Source: Verrucomicrobiota bacterium (lineage in GTDB: Bacteria > Verrucomicrobiota > Verrucomicrobiia > Limisphaerales > JAFGQR01). From it: a stretch of 61,420 bases of DNA. Position numbers and translations under genes: made by a program. The notes below the pieces were generated by a model. That model worked only from the letters and a program-made list of their open reading frames with translations, did no database searches and was not told the DNA's origin. Below are positions 16,192 to 25,428 of this stretch, one piece after another; position 1 is the first letter of the stretch, and every line of letters begins with the position of its first letter. The stretch covers positions 1 to 61,420 of the forward strand of contig JAFGQR010000127.1 of the NCBI GenBank assembly GCA_016935555.1, in the 5' to 3' direction.

Positions 16192-17058
16192 ATGCGACAC
16201 AGCGATTTCTTCCTGATGATGTCCGGCGCCCTGGCGGCGGCGGCACTGAGTCTCCACGCCCAAGCTCCCCTTCCTGAGGACTGCAAGACCGGCGGATTTG
16301 CCATTGGCTGCCAGGCCTACACGTTCAACCAATTCTCGGCGTTCGAGGCGATTGAGAAGACCGCGAAAGCGGGCGGCAAGGTGATTGAGTTTTACCCGGG
16401 CCAGAAGCTCAGCCCGCAGGAGCCCAACCTGAAGGTCGATCACAACGCGTCGGCCGACGTGATCGCCAAGCTCAAAGCCAAACTCGCCCAGCACAACCTC
16501 AGGGCCGTCAACTACGGCGTCGTCGGCATCTCACGCAACGAGGCGGAGGCGCGCAAGGTGTTCGAGTTCGCCCGGACCATGGGGATGCGGGCGGTGACCA
16601 CGGAGTCGGCTGATGCGATCAACACGCTCGAGAAGCTGGCCAGGGAATACGACATCGCGGTGGGCTTCCACAATCATCCGGGCCGGATGAGCAATCCCGG
16701 CTACAAGATCTGGAACCCGCTGTATGTGGCGGGCTTGCTCGAGGGCCGCGACGCCCGCCTCGGCGCCGCCGCCGACACGGGACACTGGCTGCGGTCGAAT
16801 CTGAACCCGCTGGAATGTTTGCGGATCCTGAAGGGGCGCATTGTGAGTTCGCACCTCAAGGATTTGAACCGGATGGGGGAGGGGGCGCACGACGTGCCGT
16901 ATGGGAAGGGTGTGGCCAATGTCAAAGCCATCCTCGACGAACTCAAGGCGCAGGGGTTTCAGGGCAACATCTCGATCGAATACGAATACAACTGGGAGAA
17001 CAACGTGCCGGAAGTGACGGAGTGCATTGATTTCGTGCGGAACTACGGCTCGAAGTGA
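16192..17058 (+). CDS. Exported sugar phosphate isomerase/epimerase-like TIM barrel
   Basis: A xylose-isomerase-like TIM-barrel protein with a leader peptide (FFLMMSGALAAAALSLHAQA), so it probably acts in the periplasm. Family features are the start IGCQAYTFNQF, the metal/substrate region VGFHNHPG (residues about 158-165), ADTGHW, and the end ISIEYEYNWENN. Such exported isomerase-like proteins are common in Verrucomicrobiota and Planctomycetota and their substrates are mostly unknown. Three ATGs are close together; 16192 gives the best leader (288 aa), 16186 is the alternative. The stop overlaps the GTG of the next gene (GTGA). The 210 nt upstream contain no other visible gene. Confidence 0.8.
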   Translation: MRHSDFFLMMSGALAAAALSLHAQAPLPEDCKTGGFAIGCQAYTFNQFSAFEAIEKTAKAGGKVIEFYPGQKLSPQEPNLKVDHNASADVIAKLKAKLAQHNLRAVNYGVVGISRNEAEARKVFEFARTMGMRAVTTESADAINTLEKLAREYDIAVGFHNHPGRMSNPGYKIWNPLYVAGLLEGRDARLGAAADTGHWLRSNLNPLECLRILKGRIVSSHLKDLNRMGEGAHDVPYGKGVANVKAILDELKAQGFQGNISIEYEYNWENNVPEVTECIDFVRNYGSK

Positions 17059-17810
17059 GGCTGGTTTCCTGGAACGTCAACGGCCTGCGCGCCATCCTGC
17101 GCCGCAATTTCCTGGACTACCTCGCCGGGGATCGGCCCGACGTGCTGTGCCTCCAGGAAACCCGCGCGGGTCCGGACGAGGTGGAGCAGCTGTGGCCGGC
17201 CGCCTACACCACCTACTGGAATCCCGCCCGCAAAAAGGGCTACGCCGGCACCGCCCTGTTCACCAAACGCCGCCCCCTCAGCGTCCGCCCCGGGCTCGGC
17301 CTTCCCGCCCATGACGCCGAAGGCCGGGTGCTGACGGCGGAGTTCGAGGAGTTTTACGTGGTGAACGTTTATGTGCCCAACGCGCAGCGGGGGTTGACGC
17401 GGCTGAAGTATCGGCAGCAATGGGACGCCGAGTTCCTGCGGTTCCTGAAGAGGCTCGAGCGGCGGAAGCCGGTGGTTTTTTGCGGCGATCTGAATGTGGC
17501 TCACACCGAGCTGGACTTAGCCAGCCCCAAAGCCAACGTGCATAACCACGGCTTCACCCCCGAGGAACGCGCCGGCTTCGATGCCTTCATGCGGAAAGGA
17601 TTCGTGGACACGTTCCGCGAGTTCGAGAAGGGCGGCGGCCATTACACGTGGTGGAGCCAGATGCCAGGCGTGCGCGCCCGCAATATTGGGTGGCGGATTG
17701 ACTACGTCCTCGTCTCCAAAGCGCTGCGCCCGCGCCTGAAGCGCGCGTTCATCCGCAGCGACGTCTTCGGGTCCGATCACTGTCCGGTGGGCATCGAACT
17801 GGCGGATTGA
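17055..17810 (+). CDS. xth: Exodeoxyribonuclease III / AP endonuclease
   Basis: ExoIII-type Mg-dependent AP endonuclease of base excision repair. The family blocks are complete: LVSWNVNGLRA at the start, CLQETRA (catalytic Glu), VVNVYVPNAQRG, FCGDLNVAHTELDL, and GWRIDYVLVS with the terminal GSDHCPVG containing the Asp-His pair. 251 aa, normal length. The GTG start overlaps the stop of the isomerase-like gene (GTGA), so translation is probably coupled. The pairing with an exported sugar isomerase appears functionally unrelated. The 195 nt downstream show nothing identifiable. Confidence 0.94.
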   Translation: MRLVSWNVNGLRAILRRNFLDYLAGDRPDVLCLQETRAGPDEVEQLWPAAYTTYWNPARKKGYAGTALFTKRRPLSVRPGLGLPAHDAEGRVLTAEFEEFYVVNVYVPNAQRGLTRLKYRQQWDAEFLRFLKRLERRKPVVFCGDLNVAHTELDLASPKANVHNHGFTPEERAGFDAFMRKGFVDTFREFEKGGGHYTWWSQMPGVRARNIGWRIDYVLVSKALRPRLKRAFIRSDVFGSDHCPVGIELAD

Positions 17811-18005
17811 CGGTCAGCCAAGTGCCAGGCGCCGAGGGCTCTCGTCCGGGTCAGCCCGCGTGATTCCGCCACTCCACGAATCAACCCATCGAGCCGAGCA
17901 CACCCGGGCGAACCCGTGGTTGCGGTTTGCGGCTTCGATGACGTGGCGCGGCGCCGTGGTCGAGCATGGGCTGTCAAAAGCCATGGCGAAGGCCCATGTG
18001 GGCGG

Positions 18006-19331
18006 TCACTCGGGTGCTGGGTTGGGAGGGCGGCAGTGGGTGAGGCTGAGGAGGGCGAAGGCGGTGCCGTAGGGTTGGTGATAATCGTAGAGGGGAAAGT
18101 CCCACCACGAGCCGTCGGTTTCCTGCAGGGGAAGGAGGGTGGCGGCGAGCCGGTCGCGGTAGGGGGCGGCGCGGGCGGGTTCGAGTTGGTCGATGCAGAG
18201 GGCGGCGTAGTAGTGGCCGTAGTAGAAGAAATAGCCGGCGACTTGGAACCAGGACTCGTGGGGCACGGGCCGTTTGCGGCCGAAGGACAGCCACTCGTTG
18301 CGTGCGAACAGCCGGTCCAGCCAGCTGGTCAGCACGTCGGGGGTGACGCTGGCATCGCCCCAGACGCGCAAGGCGAGATTGCAGGCTTGGGAGCGGCCGA
18401 GGCTGCCGGCGGGCCGGTTGATTTCGCGCATGGGACGCCATTTGAGGTATTCGCCGTAGAGATAGGTGTTGTCGGGCTTGCGCTGCCGTTGGATCGAGTC
18501 CAGCGCGCGTCGGAGCATGTCGTCGGGGATGGGGACGCCGGCGGTCTTGGCCTCGTGGAAGGCCAGGAGCACGGTGGCGGAGACGAAGCTGAGGGTCCAA
18601 CTGGACGGCCGTTGGGCGCCGACGGCGAAATCGTAATAGCCCCAGCCGCCGTCGACGGACTCGTAGCGGCGCAACATGTCGATCTGGGCGAGCATGAGGT
18701 TGTGGAGTTGTTGTTGGCGGTGGGTGTTGGTGTGGCTTGCGGCTTCGCGGTGCATGGCGGCGAGGGCCTGGATGCCGTAGGCGTGGCCCCACACGTTGTA
18801 GATGGCCGTCGCGTCGGCGCGCCGCAGCTTCGGCAGGTTCTCCAACAACCAGGTTTCTCCGCGCTGCAACGCCTGGCGGGCGGCCGCCTCGCGGCGGGCT
18901 GCGCCGGTGGCCAGCAGGGATTCCACGCAGAGCGCCGTCACCGCGTTGCGGAACGCGTGGTGGGCGCCCGGCACGGGGGCGAAGATATTGAGGTTTTTTG
19001 TGCGCCGGGGCGAGCCCCAGGAGCCGTCCTTGTTCTGGTGCTGCAGGAGAAACGCGATCCCTTTGGTTATCGCCGCCTCCCGCGCCTCAGGCGTGGGCGC
19101 CGCCGGTTTTGGCGGTTCAGTGGCCGGGACCGGGGCTGCGCCGCCGGCAAGCGCCCATGCGGCCGCGCATCCACACAGCAGCCATCCGCGCTGGAACGGC
19201 GCGCCTGAAGCGACCCGTGGTCGGCGCGGCGGCGGCGCGCACGGCCGCAACGGGCTTGGGATCGCAGCGGGTCGGAAAGCAGGGGCGCGGCAGGAGGCGG
19301 CGCGCCGGGTCGATGATGGCCAGGGCCGCAT
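18006..19331 (-). CDS. Exported terpene-cyclase-fold repeat protein
   Basis: An alpha/alpha-toroid protein of the prenyltransferase/squalene-oxidase repeat type. QW-like repeats are visible as QHQNKDGSWGS (about residue 90), RYESVDGGWGYYDF, and LQETDGSWWDFP near the end. A signal-like segment (WLLCGCAAAWALAGGAAP) follows a 45-residue Arg/Pro-rich region, so it is probably exported and may be a lipoprotein. No DxDD or DxxxD catalytic motif typical of squalene cyclases was seen; a non-catalytic or unknown role is likely. ATG 19331 starts 7 nt after the stop of the HlyD-like gene, so the two form an operon. The open frame extends to 19382 but would overlap that gene. Confidence 0.7.
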   Translation of the reverse strand: MRPWPSSTRRAASCRAPAFRPAAIPSPLRPCAPPPRRPRVASGAPFQRGWLLCGCAAAWALAGGAAPVPATEPPKPAAPTPEAREAAITKGIAFLLQHQNKDGSWGSPRRTKNLNIFAPVPGAHHAFRNAVTALCVESLLATGAARREAAARQALQRGETWLLENLPKLRRADATAIYNVWGHAYGIQALAAMHREAASHTNTHRQQQLHNLMLAQIDMLRRYESVDGGWGYYDFAVGAQRPSSWTLSFVSATVLLAFHEAKTAGVPIPDDMLRRALDSIQRQRKPDNTYLYGEYLKWRPMREINRPAGSLGRSQACNLALRVWGDASVTPDVLTSWLDRLFARNEWLSFGRKRPVPHESWFQVAGYFFYYGHYYAALCIDQLEPARAAPYRDRLAATLLPLQETDGSWWDFPLYDYHQPYGTAFALLSLTHCRPPNPAPE

Positions 19332-19338
19332 GGGCGGG

Positions 19339-20802
19339 TTACTCCGGTTTTCGGGTGAGGATGACGTCGCCTTCCTTGACACCCTCGAGGAGTTCGATCC
19401 GCTTGTCGTCGGCCTCGCCGACCTTGACGAACCGCCTGGTCGGGGGGCCGTCCTTGGCCGCCACGTAAATCACCCGTTTGCCGGCGTCCTCGAACACGGC
19501 CTCTTTGGGCGCCAGCAAACGGCCACCCGCGCCCGAGTGTTCCAGGGTGAGCTTGCAGCTCATGCCGGGACAAAGCCGCACCGACTCGTCCGGCGTCAGG
19601 ACCAGGATCGCGTCGAAACCGCCCGCGGGCAGCGGCACGCTCCCCAGGGTGTCGACCCGGGCCTCGAGCTGCTTGCCGGGTGCGGAGACGGGCGTGGCGA
19701 ATCCCTTGAGGCCGGGTTTGACTTTGTAGAGGTCGGTTTCAGCGACGGCGGCGCGCAACTGCAGGCGGCCGGGGTTGACGACGGTCATGGCCACTTCCCG
19801 GGGCGCCAGTTTGCCGCCGGGAACGAGTTTTTTGGCGACTGCGGCGCCGGTGGTCCATTTGCCGAACTCGCAGTCGCCGTAATAGACCACGCCGTCGAAG
19901 GGTGCCCGGGCGCGAAGCCCTTTGAGGTCCTGCTTGAGTTTGGCCAGTTTTTCCGCTGCGGTTTTGTGGTCGGTTTTGAGCTTGGCGACATCGAGCCGCT
20001 TCTTGGCGAGCGCCTTGGGGAGGGTGGCTTCAGCCAGTTGAAGCGCGTATTCATGGTCGCGTTTTGCGGCGAGCAACCCTTCGCGCTCGCGCAGGATGGT
20101 TCGGTTCAGGGCAAGGTCCGCTCCCAGCCGGGCGGTTTCGAGGCTGTATTCGGCGGCTTCGACGGTGTATTTCTGCCGTTTCAGGACGATCTCCTCCGTT
20201 TCCTCGGTGATGTCGTCGGCTTCATACATTTTTTGCAGTTGTTCCAGTTCCTCCTTGGCGCCCTCGAGCCGTTGCTCCGCGCTCTTCACCCCATAGCGCG
20301 TCGCCTTCTCGCGCTGGTCGCGGCCGGTCTTTTCAAAATGCTCGAAGTCTTCGGCGGCAATGCGTTGGGCGCGCCGTGCGGCTTCGAGTTTGGCGGGGGT
20401 GGTTTGTTCCAGGTTGTCGAGTTCGGCTTCGGCCAGTTCGAGGCCGAGGGCGGCGGCTGGTTGCTGGGTTTCGAGTTCCTGGATCTGTTTCTCGAGCTTG
20501 TCCGTCTCCAGCCGGATCAGCACCTGTCCCTTGGTGACCGCCTTGCCATGCGGCAGCGCCTCGACCACCGTCAGATCAGTCCACACCTCCGGCTCGAACT
20601 TGACCGCCGCCATCTCCACCGCCTCCACCAGGGCGGTCAGCTCCGTCTTGAAACTCAACGCGCCGGATTGGACGCGCACCGTCGGGGGCAGCTCCGGTTT
20701 CTTGTCGGGCTGCGCCGGCGGGGCCTTCTCTGCCGCAAACGCGGCGCCTGCCGTTCCCATCCACAGGACTCCCATGATTAGGCATTGAAGACACGTTTTC
20801 AT
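19339..20802 (-). CDS. HlyD/RND-type periplasmic adaptor-like protein
   Basis: A 487-aa exported protein with a signal peptide (MKTCLQCLIMGVLWMGTAGAAFA) and the layout of a membrane-fusion/adaptor protein. It has an N-terminal biotinyl-lipoyl half-motif (HGKAVTKGQVLIRLET, about residues 85-100), a long coiled-coil hairpin from about residues 100 to 290 rich in Glu, Leu and Lys, the second lipoyl half (LRARAPFDGVVYYG), and beta-barrel domains to the end (DEGDVILTRK-like tail). Usually such proteins bridge an inner-membrane transporter and an outer-membrane channel. No transporter gene is next to it; the partner gene encodes a toroid repeat protein instead. ATG 20802 is the only good start. Confidence 0.75.
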   Translation of the reverse strand: MKTCLQCLIMGVLWMGTAGAAFAAEKAPPAQPDKKPELPPTVRVQSGALSFKTELTALVEAVEMAAVKFEPEVWTDLTVVEALPHGKAVTKGQVLIRLETDKLEKQIQELETQQPAAALGLELAEAELDNLEQTTPAKLEAARRAQRIAAEDFEHFEKTGRDQREKATRYGVKSAEQRLEGAKEELEQLQKMYEADDITEETEEIVLKRQKYTVEAAEYSLETARLGADLALNRTILREREGLLAAKRDHEYALQLAEATLPKALAKKRLDVAKLKTDHKTAAEKLAKLKQDLKGLRARAPFDGVVYYGDCEFGKWTTGAAVAKKLVPGGKLAPREVAMTVVNPGRLQLRAAVAETDLYKVKPGLKGFATPVSAPGKQLEARVDTLGSVPLPAGGFDAILVLTPDESVRLCPGMSCKLTLEHSGAGGRLLAPKEAVFEDAGKRVIYVAAKDGPPTRRFVKVGEADDKRIELLEGVKEGDVILTRKPE

Positions 20803-21115
20803 AATCGTTCGATAAAGCCTGTCGCGATTCGATTGCGGCGCGGATGCTAGCGGTTTCGGAGCGAAACTCGACAAAAATCTTGCGGGCAAAAACCTGGCGT
20901 GGAGCGTCTTCTTGACGAATGCGGCGGGATTGGGCATAGCTAGAGGTGTCAACTCGGCGGAGCTGCTTTCGGCAGAACCTGAAGTGGCGCCGGGTGCCGC
21001 CGCACCGGAGTGCCCAAGTGTCCTGCCGGAGGCGTTGGTGGTTTGGCGGCGGGAATGCGGTGTGCGCCGGGCGCGCCTGCCGGGTGCCGTTCTGGTATCG
21101 ATTCCACGCGATGTT
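20803..21115. other. Divergent intergenic region
   Basis: About 310 nt between the divergently transcribed adaptor gene (minus) and the M6-type protease gene (plus). It should hold both promoters. A TATAAA at 21127-21132, just inside the annotated 5' end of the protease gene, could be a -10 element serving a later ATG at 21164. No operator-like palindrome was noted. Confidence 0.4.
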
Positions 21116-24100
21116 ATGTGTTGTTGTATAAAAGCGCGAATCCAAAGGCGTCTGCGGGTGGGGATGATGTTGTGGGTGGCGGTGGCGGCGGGGATGGCTG
21201 GTGGCGATCGGACGGTGGCGGCGCCGTTTGCGGAAACGCTATCGTTCAGGCAGCCGGATGGCACAGGGATCGAGTTGTGGGGCGAAGGCAACGAGTTTTA
21301 CGCGGTTTTTGAAACCCTCGACGGCTACGCGGTCGTGTTCGATCCCGACTCGCGAGCGTATCACTACGCCCGGTTGTCGCCCGACGGCACTGAGTTGTGG
21401 TCGACGGGCGTGTGGGTGGGCCAGGGGAATCCCCAGGCCCTCGGGCTGACCAAACACCTGCGCATCAGCCCGGACGCGGTTCGCCGGCAGGTGGCGCGGC
21501 GGTTTGCGGAATGGGATCGGGAGATGGAAGTCAGTGTGCGGTGGAACGCGTTGAAGGCGAGCGTTCGGGCTTTCGAGGGGGCGCGGGCGGCGGGGGTGGA
21601 GCTTGGGCCGCCGAGTTTTCAGACGGTGGGGTTGAAGGTGGGGTTGACGTTGCTGGTGGATTTCGACGATTCGCCGGCGACCATTCCCCGCGACGACGTG
21701 GAGGCGTATTGCAACGGGGACAACTATGGCGCTTATGGAAATAACGGGTCCGTGAAGGAATATTTCTATGACGTCTCGAACGGCAAGCTCGTGTATTCAA
21801 ACGTCGTCACCCTTTACGTCCGCATCCCCAACACGCTCCACCCGAAGAGCTATTACACGGACACCACCCAGGATTGCGGGCGGCAGGGCAATTACCTGAT
21901 CCGCGACGCGCTGAACATTCTCAAGGCGCTGCCCAATTACGCCACGGAGATCCTGCCGCTGTTCGACGCGCTGACCGTCGATGGCAACAACCGGGTCGTG
22001 GCCTGCAACGTGTTTTACGCAGGCGGCAACGGCGGGGTCTGGTCCAAGGGGCTCTGGCCCCATTCGTGGTCTCTCTACACCGTCGGCGAACAGTCCCTGT
22101 CCGCCGGCGGCAAGAAAATTTACCGCTACCAGATCACCAACATCGGCAGCACCCTCTCGCTGGGCACGTTTTGCCACGAAAACGGCCACATGCTGTGCGG
22201 ATTCCCGGACATCTACGACTACGATTACGATTCCGCGGGTGGCGCCGGGCGGTTCTGTCTGATGAACTCCGGCGCGAGCGGCGGCAATCCGGCGCAGGTG
22301 TGCGCCTACTTGAAACGCGCGGCCGGGTGGGCGACTACGACCGAGTTCGGCAGCAACTCGGTGCTGACGGCGGTGCTCACCGCCCCCCCTGGAACGAACT
22401 TCAACCACTTCTACCGCTACGCCAAACCCGGCGTCCCGACCGAGTATTTCCTGCTCGAAAACCGCCAGCGCACCGGGCGCGACGCCGGCATTCCCGCGTC
22501 GGGCATCGCGGTGTGGCACATTGACGAGCGGGGCGACAAGGACAACCAGAGCCTGATCACCAACACGGTCCACGCCAATTACGAAGTCACGCTGGTCCAG
22601 GCCGACAACGAATGGCATTTCCAGCGCGACCTCAACAGCGGCGACAGCCGGGATCTCTATTACCTCGGCAACGCCGCCCCGGCCTACTTGAACCGCTTCA
22701 CCGACGCCACCGCGCCCGCCGCCCACTGGTGGGACGGCACCCCCTCCGGGTTGAAGCTCCGCACCTTCAGTGCGAGCGGCCCCACCATGACGGTGTCCGT
22801 CGACGGCCCCGGCGGCGCGGCGCCGCCGCTCATCGCCATCGAGCCCAAGAACCAGAACCTCGCCGTCGGGCACACGCTGCAGATGAGTGTGACGGCCGAC
22901 GGCACCGAGCCGCTGGCGTATCAATGGAGCAGGAACGGCGCGCAGATCCCGGAGGCGACCCATCGCACGTGGAGCGTCGCGGCGGCCGGCACGAACGATT
23001 CGGGCACGTATCAGGTGGCGATCACGAACGCGTTTGGGGCGGTGACGAGCGCGCCGGCCACGGCGGTTGTGTACCGGGACGCCGTCCCGCCGTTTCCCCC
23101 CGGCGCAGTGGTGCTCATCCCGGTTGATTGTTCCCAGATCAACATCCACTGGTCACGGTCCGGCGACCTCGGCGGCGCGGGGACGACCGGCTATCGGGTG
23201 TTTCGGGACGGTGTCCTGGCGGGGGAGACGCCCCACACGAGTTTCAGCGACACGGGGCTGGCGGCGACCACACGGTATTGCTACACCGTCACGGCGTACG
23301 ACGCCTCCGGCAACGAATCCCAGCCCAGCGCCAGCAGTTGCGCCGCCACCTTCGACTGCTTCGTCTCCGAGTGGATCGCGTTCAACGACCATTACGCCGG
23401 CGCCGGCACGCACAGCAACGCGTCCGCGTGGAACGTCTTTGGCACCGTCCACGGCGCCCCGGGTTCCGCCGGCCCGCTGCGCAACATCGCCTCGGGCGCG
23501 GCGCTGCCGGTGTCGCTGGCCATCGCGTCGGACGATGCCGGCGGCGGCACGTCGTCCGGGCGGCCCAGCGCGGGGACGCCGGCGGATCTGGTGTTCAAGG
23601 GCTATGTGGATTTTGGGAGTGGGGAGATTGACCATGCGATCACGGTGGGTGAGGGCGCGTGGGTGACCCACACCCTGAGCGGGCTCGACATGAACCGGTT
23701 TTACAGTCTCAAAGGCACCGGCATCCGCGGCAATGCCGCCTACACCAACCGCTGGGTCCTTGTCGAACTCGAAGGCGCCGAGTCGTTCACCCCCGTCCAC
23801 TCGCCCGGCGCCCTGACCTCCCTCCAGGTCCCCGCCATCCCGGAAGCGGCGGTCGCGCTCAACACCGGCGCCAACGCCGAAGGCGATTTGTTCGACTGGG
23901 AAAACGTCCAGCCCGGCGCCGACGGCATTCTCACGATTCGGACCCGTCAATACACCAACACCGTGCCGGACGGCTCCGCCCTGGGAGCGCCCTACGGCTA
24001 CGGGTTGGTGGCGCTGCGCGTCGAAGGTCTCCACAGCACCAATACGCTCCCCGTGGCGATCCTGGAGGAACCCGCCTCCTTGACCGTGCCCGAAGGCGGC

Positions 24101-25348
24101 ACGGCGTCGTTCAGCGTCCGCGCAGGCGGGCATCCGCGGTTTTTCCAGTGGCATGTTGACGGCGAGCCGATTCCGGGTGCCACGTGGCCGACCTACGTCA
24201 TTCCCGTGTGCGGCCCCGGCCAGGCGGGCACCTATACGCTGGTGGTGACCAACGCGATCAGCAGCGCGACCAGCAGCCCGATCGTGTTGAGCGTCGCGCT
24301 CGATCACCAGGGCCCGCGCCTGCTGGGCGCCCTCGCATGGCTCAATGCCACCAACATCCTCGTCACCTTCTCCGAACCGGTCGAGCCAGGCTCCGCCACG
24401 ACCAACGTGGCCGTGACCTACAGCGTCACCGCGGTCACCGGCAGCGGCGCGCTGGCGGTGTCTGCCGCCGAGCTGGTCAGCCCCACCAACGTGCTGCTCA
24501 CCACCAGTCCGCGCGCGCCCGGCTACAACTACTGGCTGACCGTCGCCCATGTTACTGACCGGTCGTCCCTGCTCAACCCCGTGGCTCCCAATCCCAGCCA
24601 AGTCCACATCATCAGCGAGACGCTGCTCATGGCCGCCAGCGCGGCGCATGCGTGGCGCTACACGGAAGCCGGCTATCCCGGCGCCCATTGGATGGATGCC
24701 GGCTTCGACGATGCCGCGTGGCCGAGCGGGCACGCGGTGTTTTCGCAAAACGCCGCCGAAGGCGGCCTGCCGTCGGGGTTCGTCAACCGAACCGCGTTGC
24801 GGGCGCCCAGTGCGGGCGGTCCCATGACCGTGTATTTCCGGACAGCGTTCCAGTTGCCCGGTCCGCCGCAAGGCGTCCAACTCCACCTTCGCAGCGTCGT
24901 GGACGACGGCGCGGTGTTCTATCTGAACGGCGCCGAGGTTCACCGCGTGCGGATGGATCCGGGCTTGGTGGACTTTCAGACGACTGCCAACGACAACGCC
25001 ACCGAACCCCACCCGCTGGAGGATGCCACACTCGACGCAGCCAACTTGCGCGAAGGCACCAACTGTCTGGCGGTGGAGGTTCACCAGGATGACGCCAACA
25101 GTTCCGACATCGTTTTGGCGGCCGAACTGGTGGGAGTGCTGCCGCAGTTCACCGAGCCCCCTCCGCCCACCATCGTCTTCCGCCGCAGCATGTTTGGTCA
25201 GATCCTCCTCTCCTGGTCGGTATCAGGCTATACCCTGCAGCAGTCGGATGCCGTCACCGGCCCGTGGACCAATGTGGTGACCACGATCAATGCGCACACG
25301 GCCAGTTTCAAGGTTCACCCCGGTCTGTTTTATCGACTGATGCGATAA
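21116..25348 (+). CDS. Secreted M6-type metalloprotease with Ig-like and FN3 domains
   Basis: A 1410-aa secreted protease of the M6 (immune inhibitor A-like) family. A basic n-region (KARIQRRLR) and hydrophobic core (MMLWVAVAAGMAGG) form the leader. The zinc site is HENGH (residues 354-358), followed by GFPDIYDYDYD. Downstream, in order, come an Ig-like domain (about 575-650, YQWSRNGAQIP ... GTYQVAITN), an FN3 domain (YRVFRDGVLAGETPHTSF), a beta-rich domain, a second Ig-like domain (FFQWHVDGEPIPGAT), an Ig-like SbsA-type domain (NILVTFSEPVEPGS), a jelly-roll-like domain and the shared C-terminal module (YTLQQSDAVTGPWTNV ... FYRLM). It probably digests external protein or peptidoglycan-linked polymers. 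The start is uncertain; ATG 21164 is an alternative. Confidence 0.82.
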   Translation: MCCCIKARIQRRLRVGMMLWVAVAAGMAGGDRTVAAPFAETLSFRQPDGTGIELWGEGNEFYAVFETLDGYAVVFDPDSRAYHYARLSPDGTELWSTGVWVGQGNPQALGLTKHLRISPDAVRRQVARRFAEWDREMEVSVRWNALKASVRAFEGARAAGVELGPPSFQTVGLKVGLTLLVDFDDSPATIPRDDVEAYCNGDNYGAYGNNGSVKEYFYDVSNGKLVYSNVVTLYVRIPNTLHPKSYYTDTTQDCGRQGNYLIRDALNILKALPNYATEILPLFDALTVDGNNRVVACNVFYAGGNGGVWSKGLWPHSWSLYTVGEQSLSAGGKKIYRYQITNIGSTLSLGTFCHENGHMLCGFPDIYDYDYDSAGGAGRFCLMNSGASGGNPAQVCAYLKRAAGWATTTEFGSNSVLTAVLTAPPGTNFNHFYRYAKPGVPTEYFLLENRQRTGRDAGIPASGIAVWHIDERGDKDNQSLITNTVHANYEVTLVQADNEWHFQRDLNSGDSRDLYYLGNAAPAYLNRFTDATAPAAHWWDGTPSGLKLRTFSASGPTMTVSVDGPGGAAPPLIAIEPKNQNLAVGHTLQMSVTADGTEPLAYQWSRNGAQIPEATHRTWSVAAAGTNDSGTYQVAITNAFGAVTSAPATAVVYRDAVPPFPPGAVVLIPVDCSQINIHWSRSGDLGGAGTTGYRVFRDGVLAGETPHTSFSDTGLAATTRYCYTVTAYDASGNESQPSASSCAATFDCFVSEWIAFNDHYAGAGTHSNASAWNVFGTVHGAPGSAGPLRNIASGAALPVSLAIASDDAGGGTSSGRPSAGTPADLVFKGYVDFGSGEIDHAITVGEGAWVTHTLSGLDMNRFYSLKGTGIRGNAAYTNRWVLVELEGAESFTPVHSPGALTSLQVPAIPEAAVALNTGANAEGDLFDWENVQPGADGILTIRTRQYTNTVPDGSALGAPYGYGLVALRVEGLHSTNTLPVAILEEPASLTVPEGGTASFSVRAGGHPRFFQWHVDGEPIPGATWPTYVIPVCGPGQAGTYTLVVTNAISSATSSPIVLSVALDHQGPRLLGALAWLNATNILVTFSEPVEPGSATTNVAVTYSVTAVTGSGALAVSAAELVSPTNVLLTTSPRAPGYNYWLTVAHVTDRSSLLNPVAPNPSQVHIISETLLMAASAAHAWRYTEAGYPGAHWMDAGFDDAAWPSGHAVFSQNAAEGGLPSGFVNRTALRAPSAGGPMTVYFRTAFQLPGPPQGVQLHLRSVVDDGAVFYLNGAEVHRVRMDPGLVDFQTTANDNATEPHPLEDATLDAANLREGTNCLAVEVHQDDANSSDIVLAAELVGVLPQFTEPPPPTIVFRRSMFGQILLSWSVSGYTLQQSDAVTGPWTNVVTTINAHTASFKVHPGLFYRLMR

Positions 25349-25428
25349 CGGGCGAGCGTTGGCGCCGCGGTGCTCGCCGCGTGGTGTCCCGCCGCCCGCA
25401 CCCCCCGTCCCGTCCCATCCCTCATCCT

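Noticed and set aside
23153..25084. A 643-codon open frame on the minus strand
   Set aside because: Lies wholly within the protease gene and shows only Arg/Gly/Val-rich translation.
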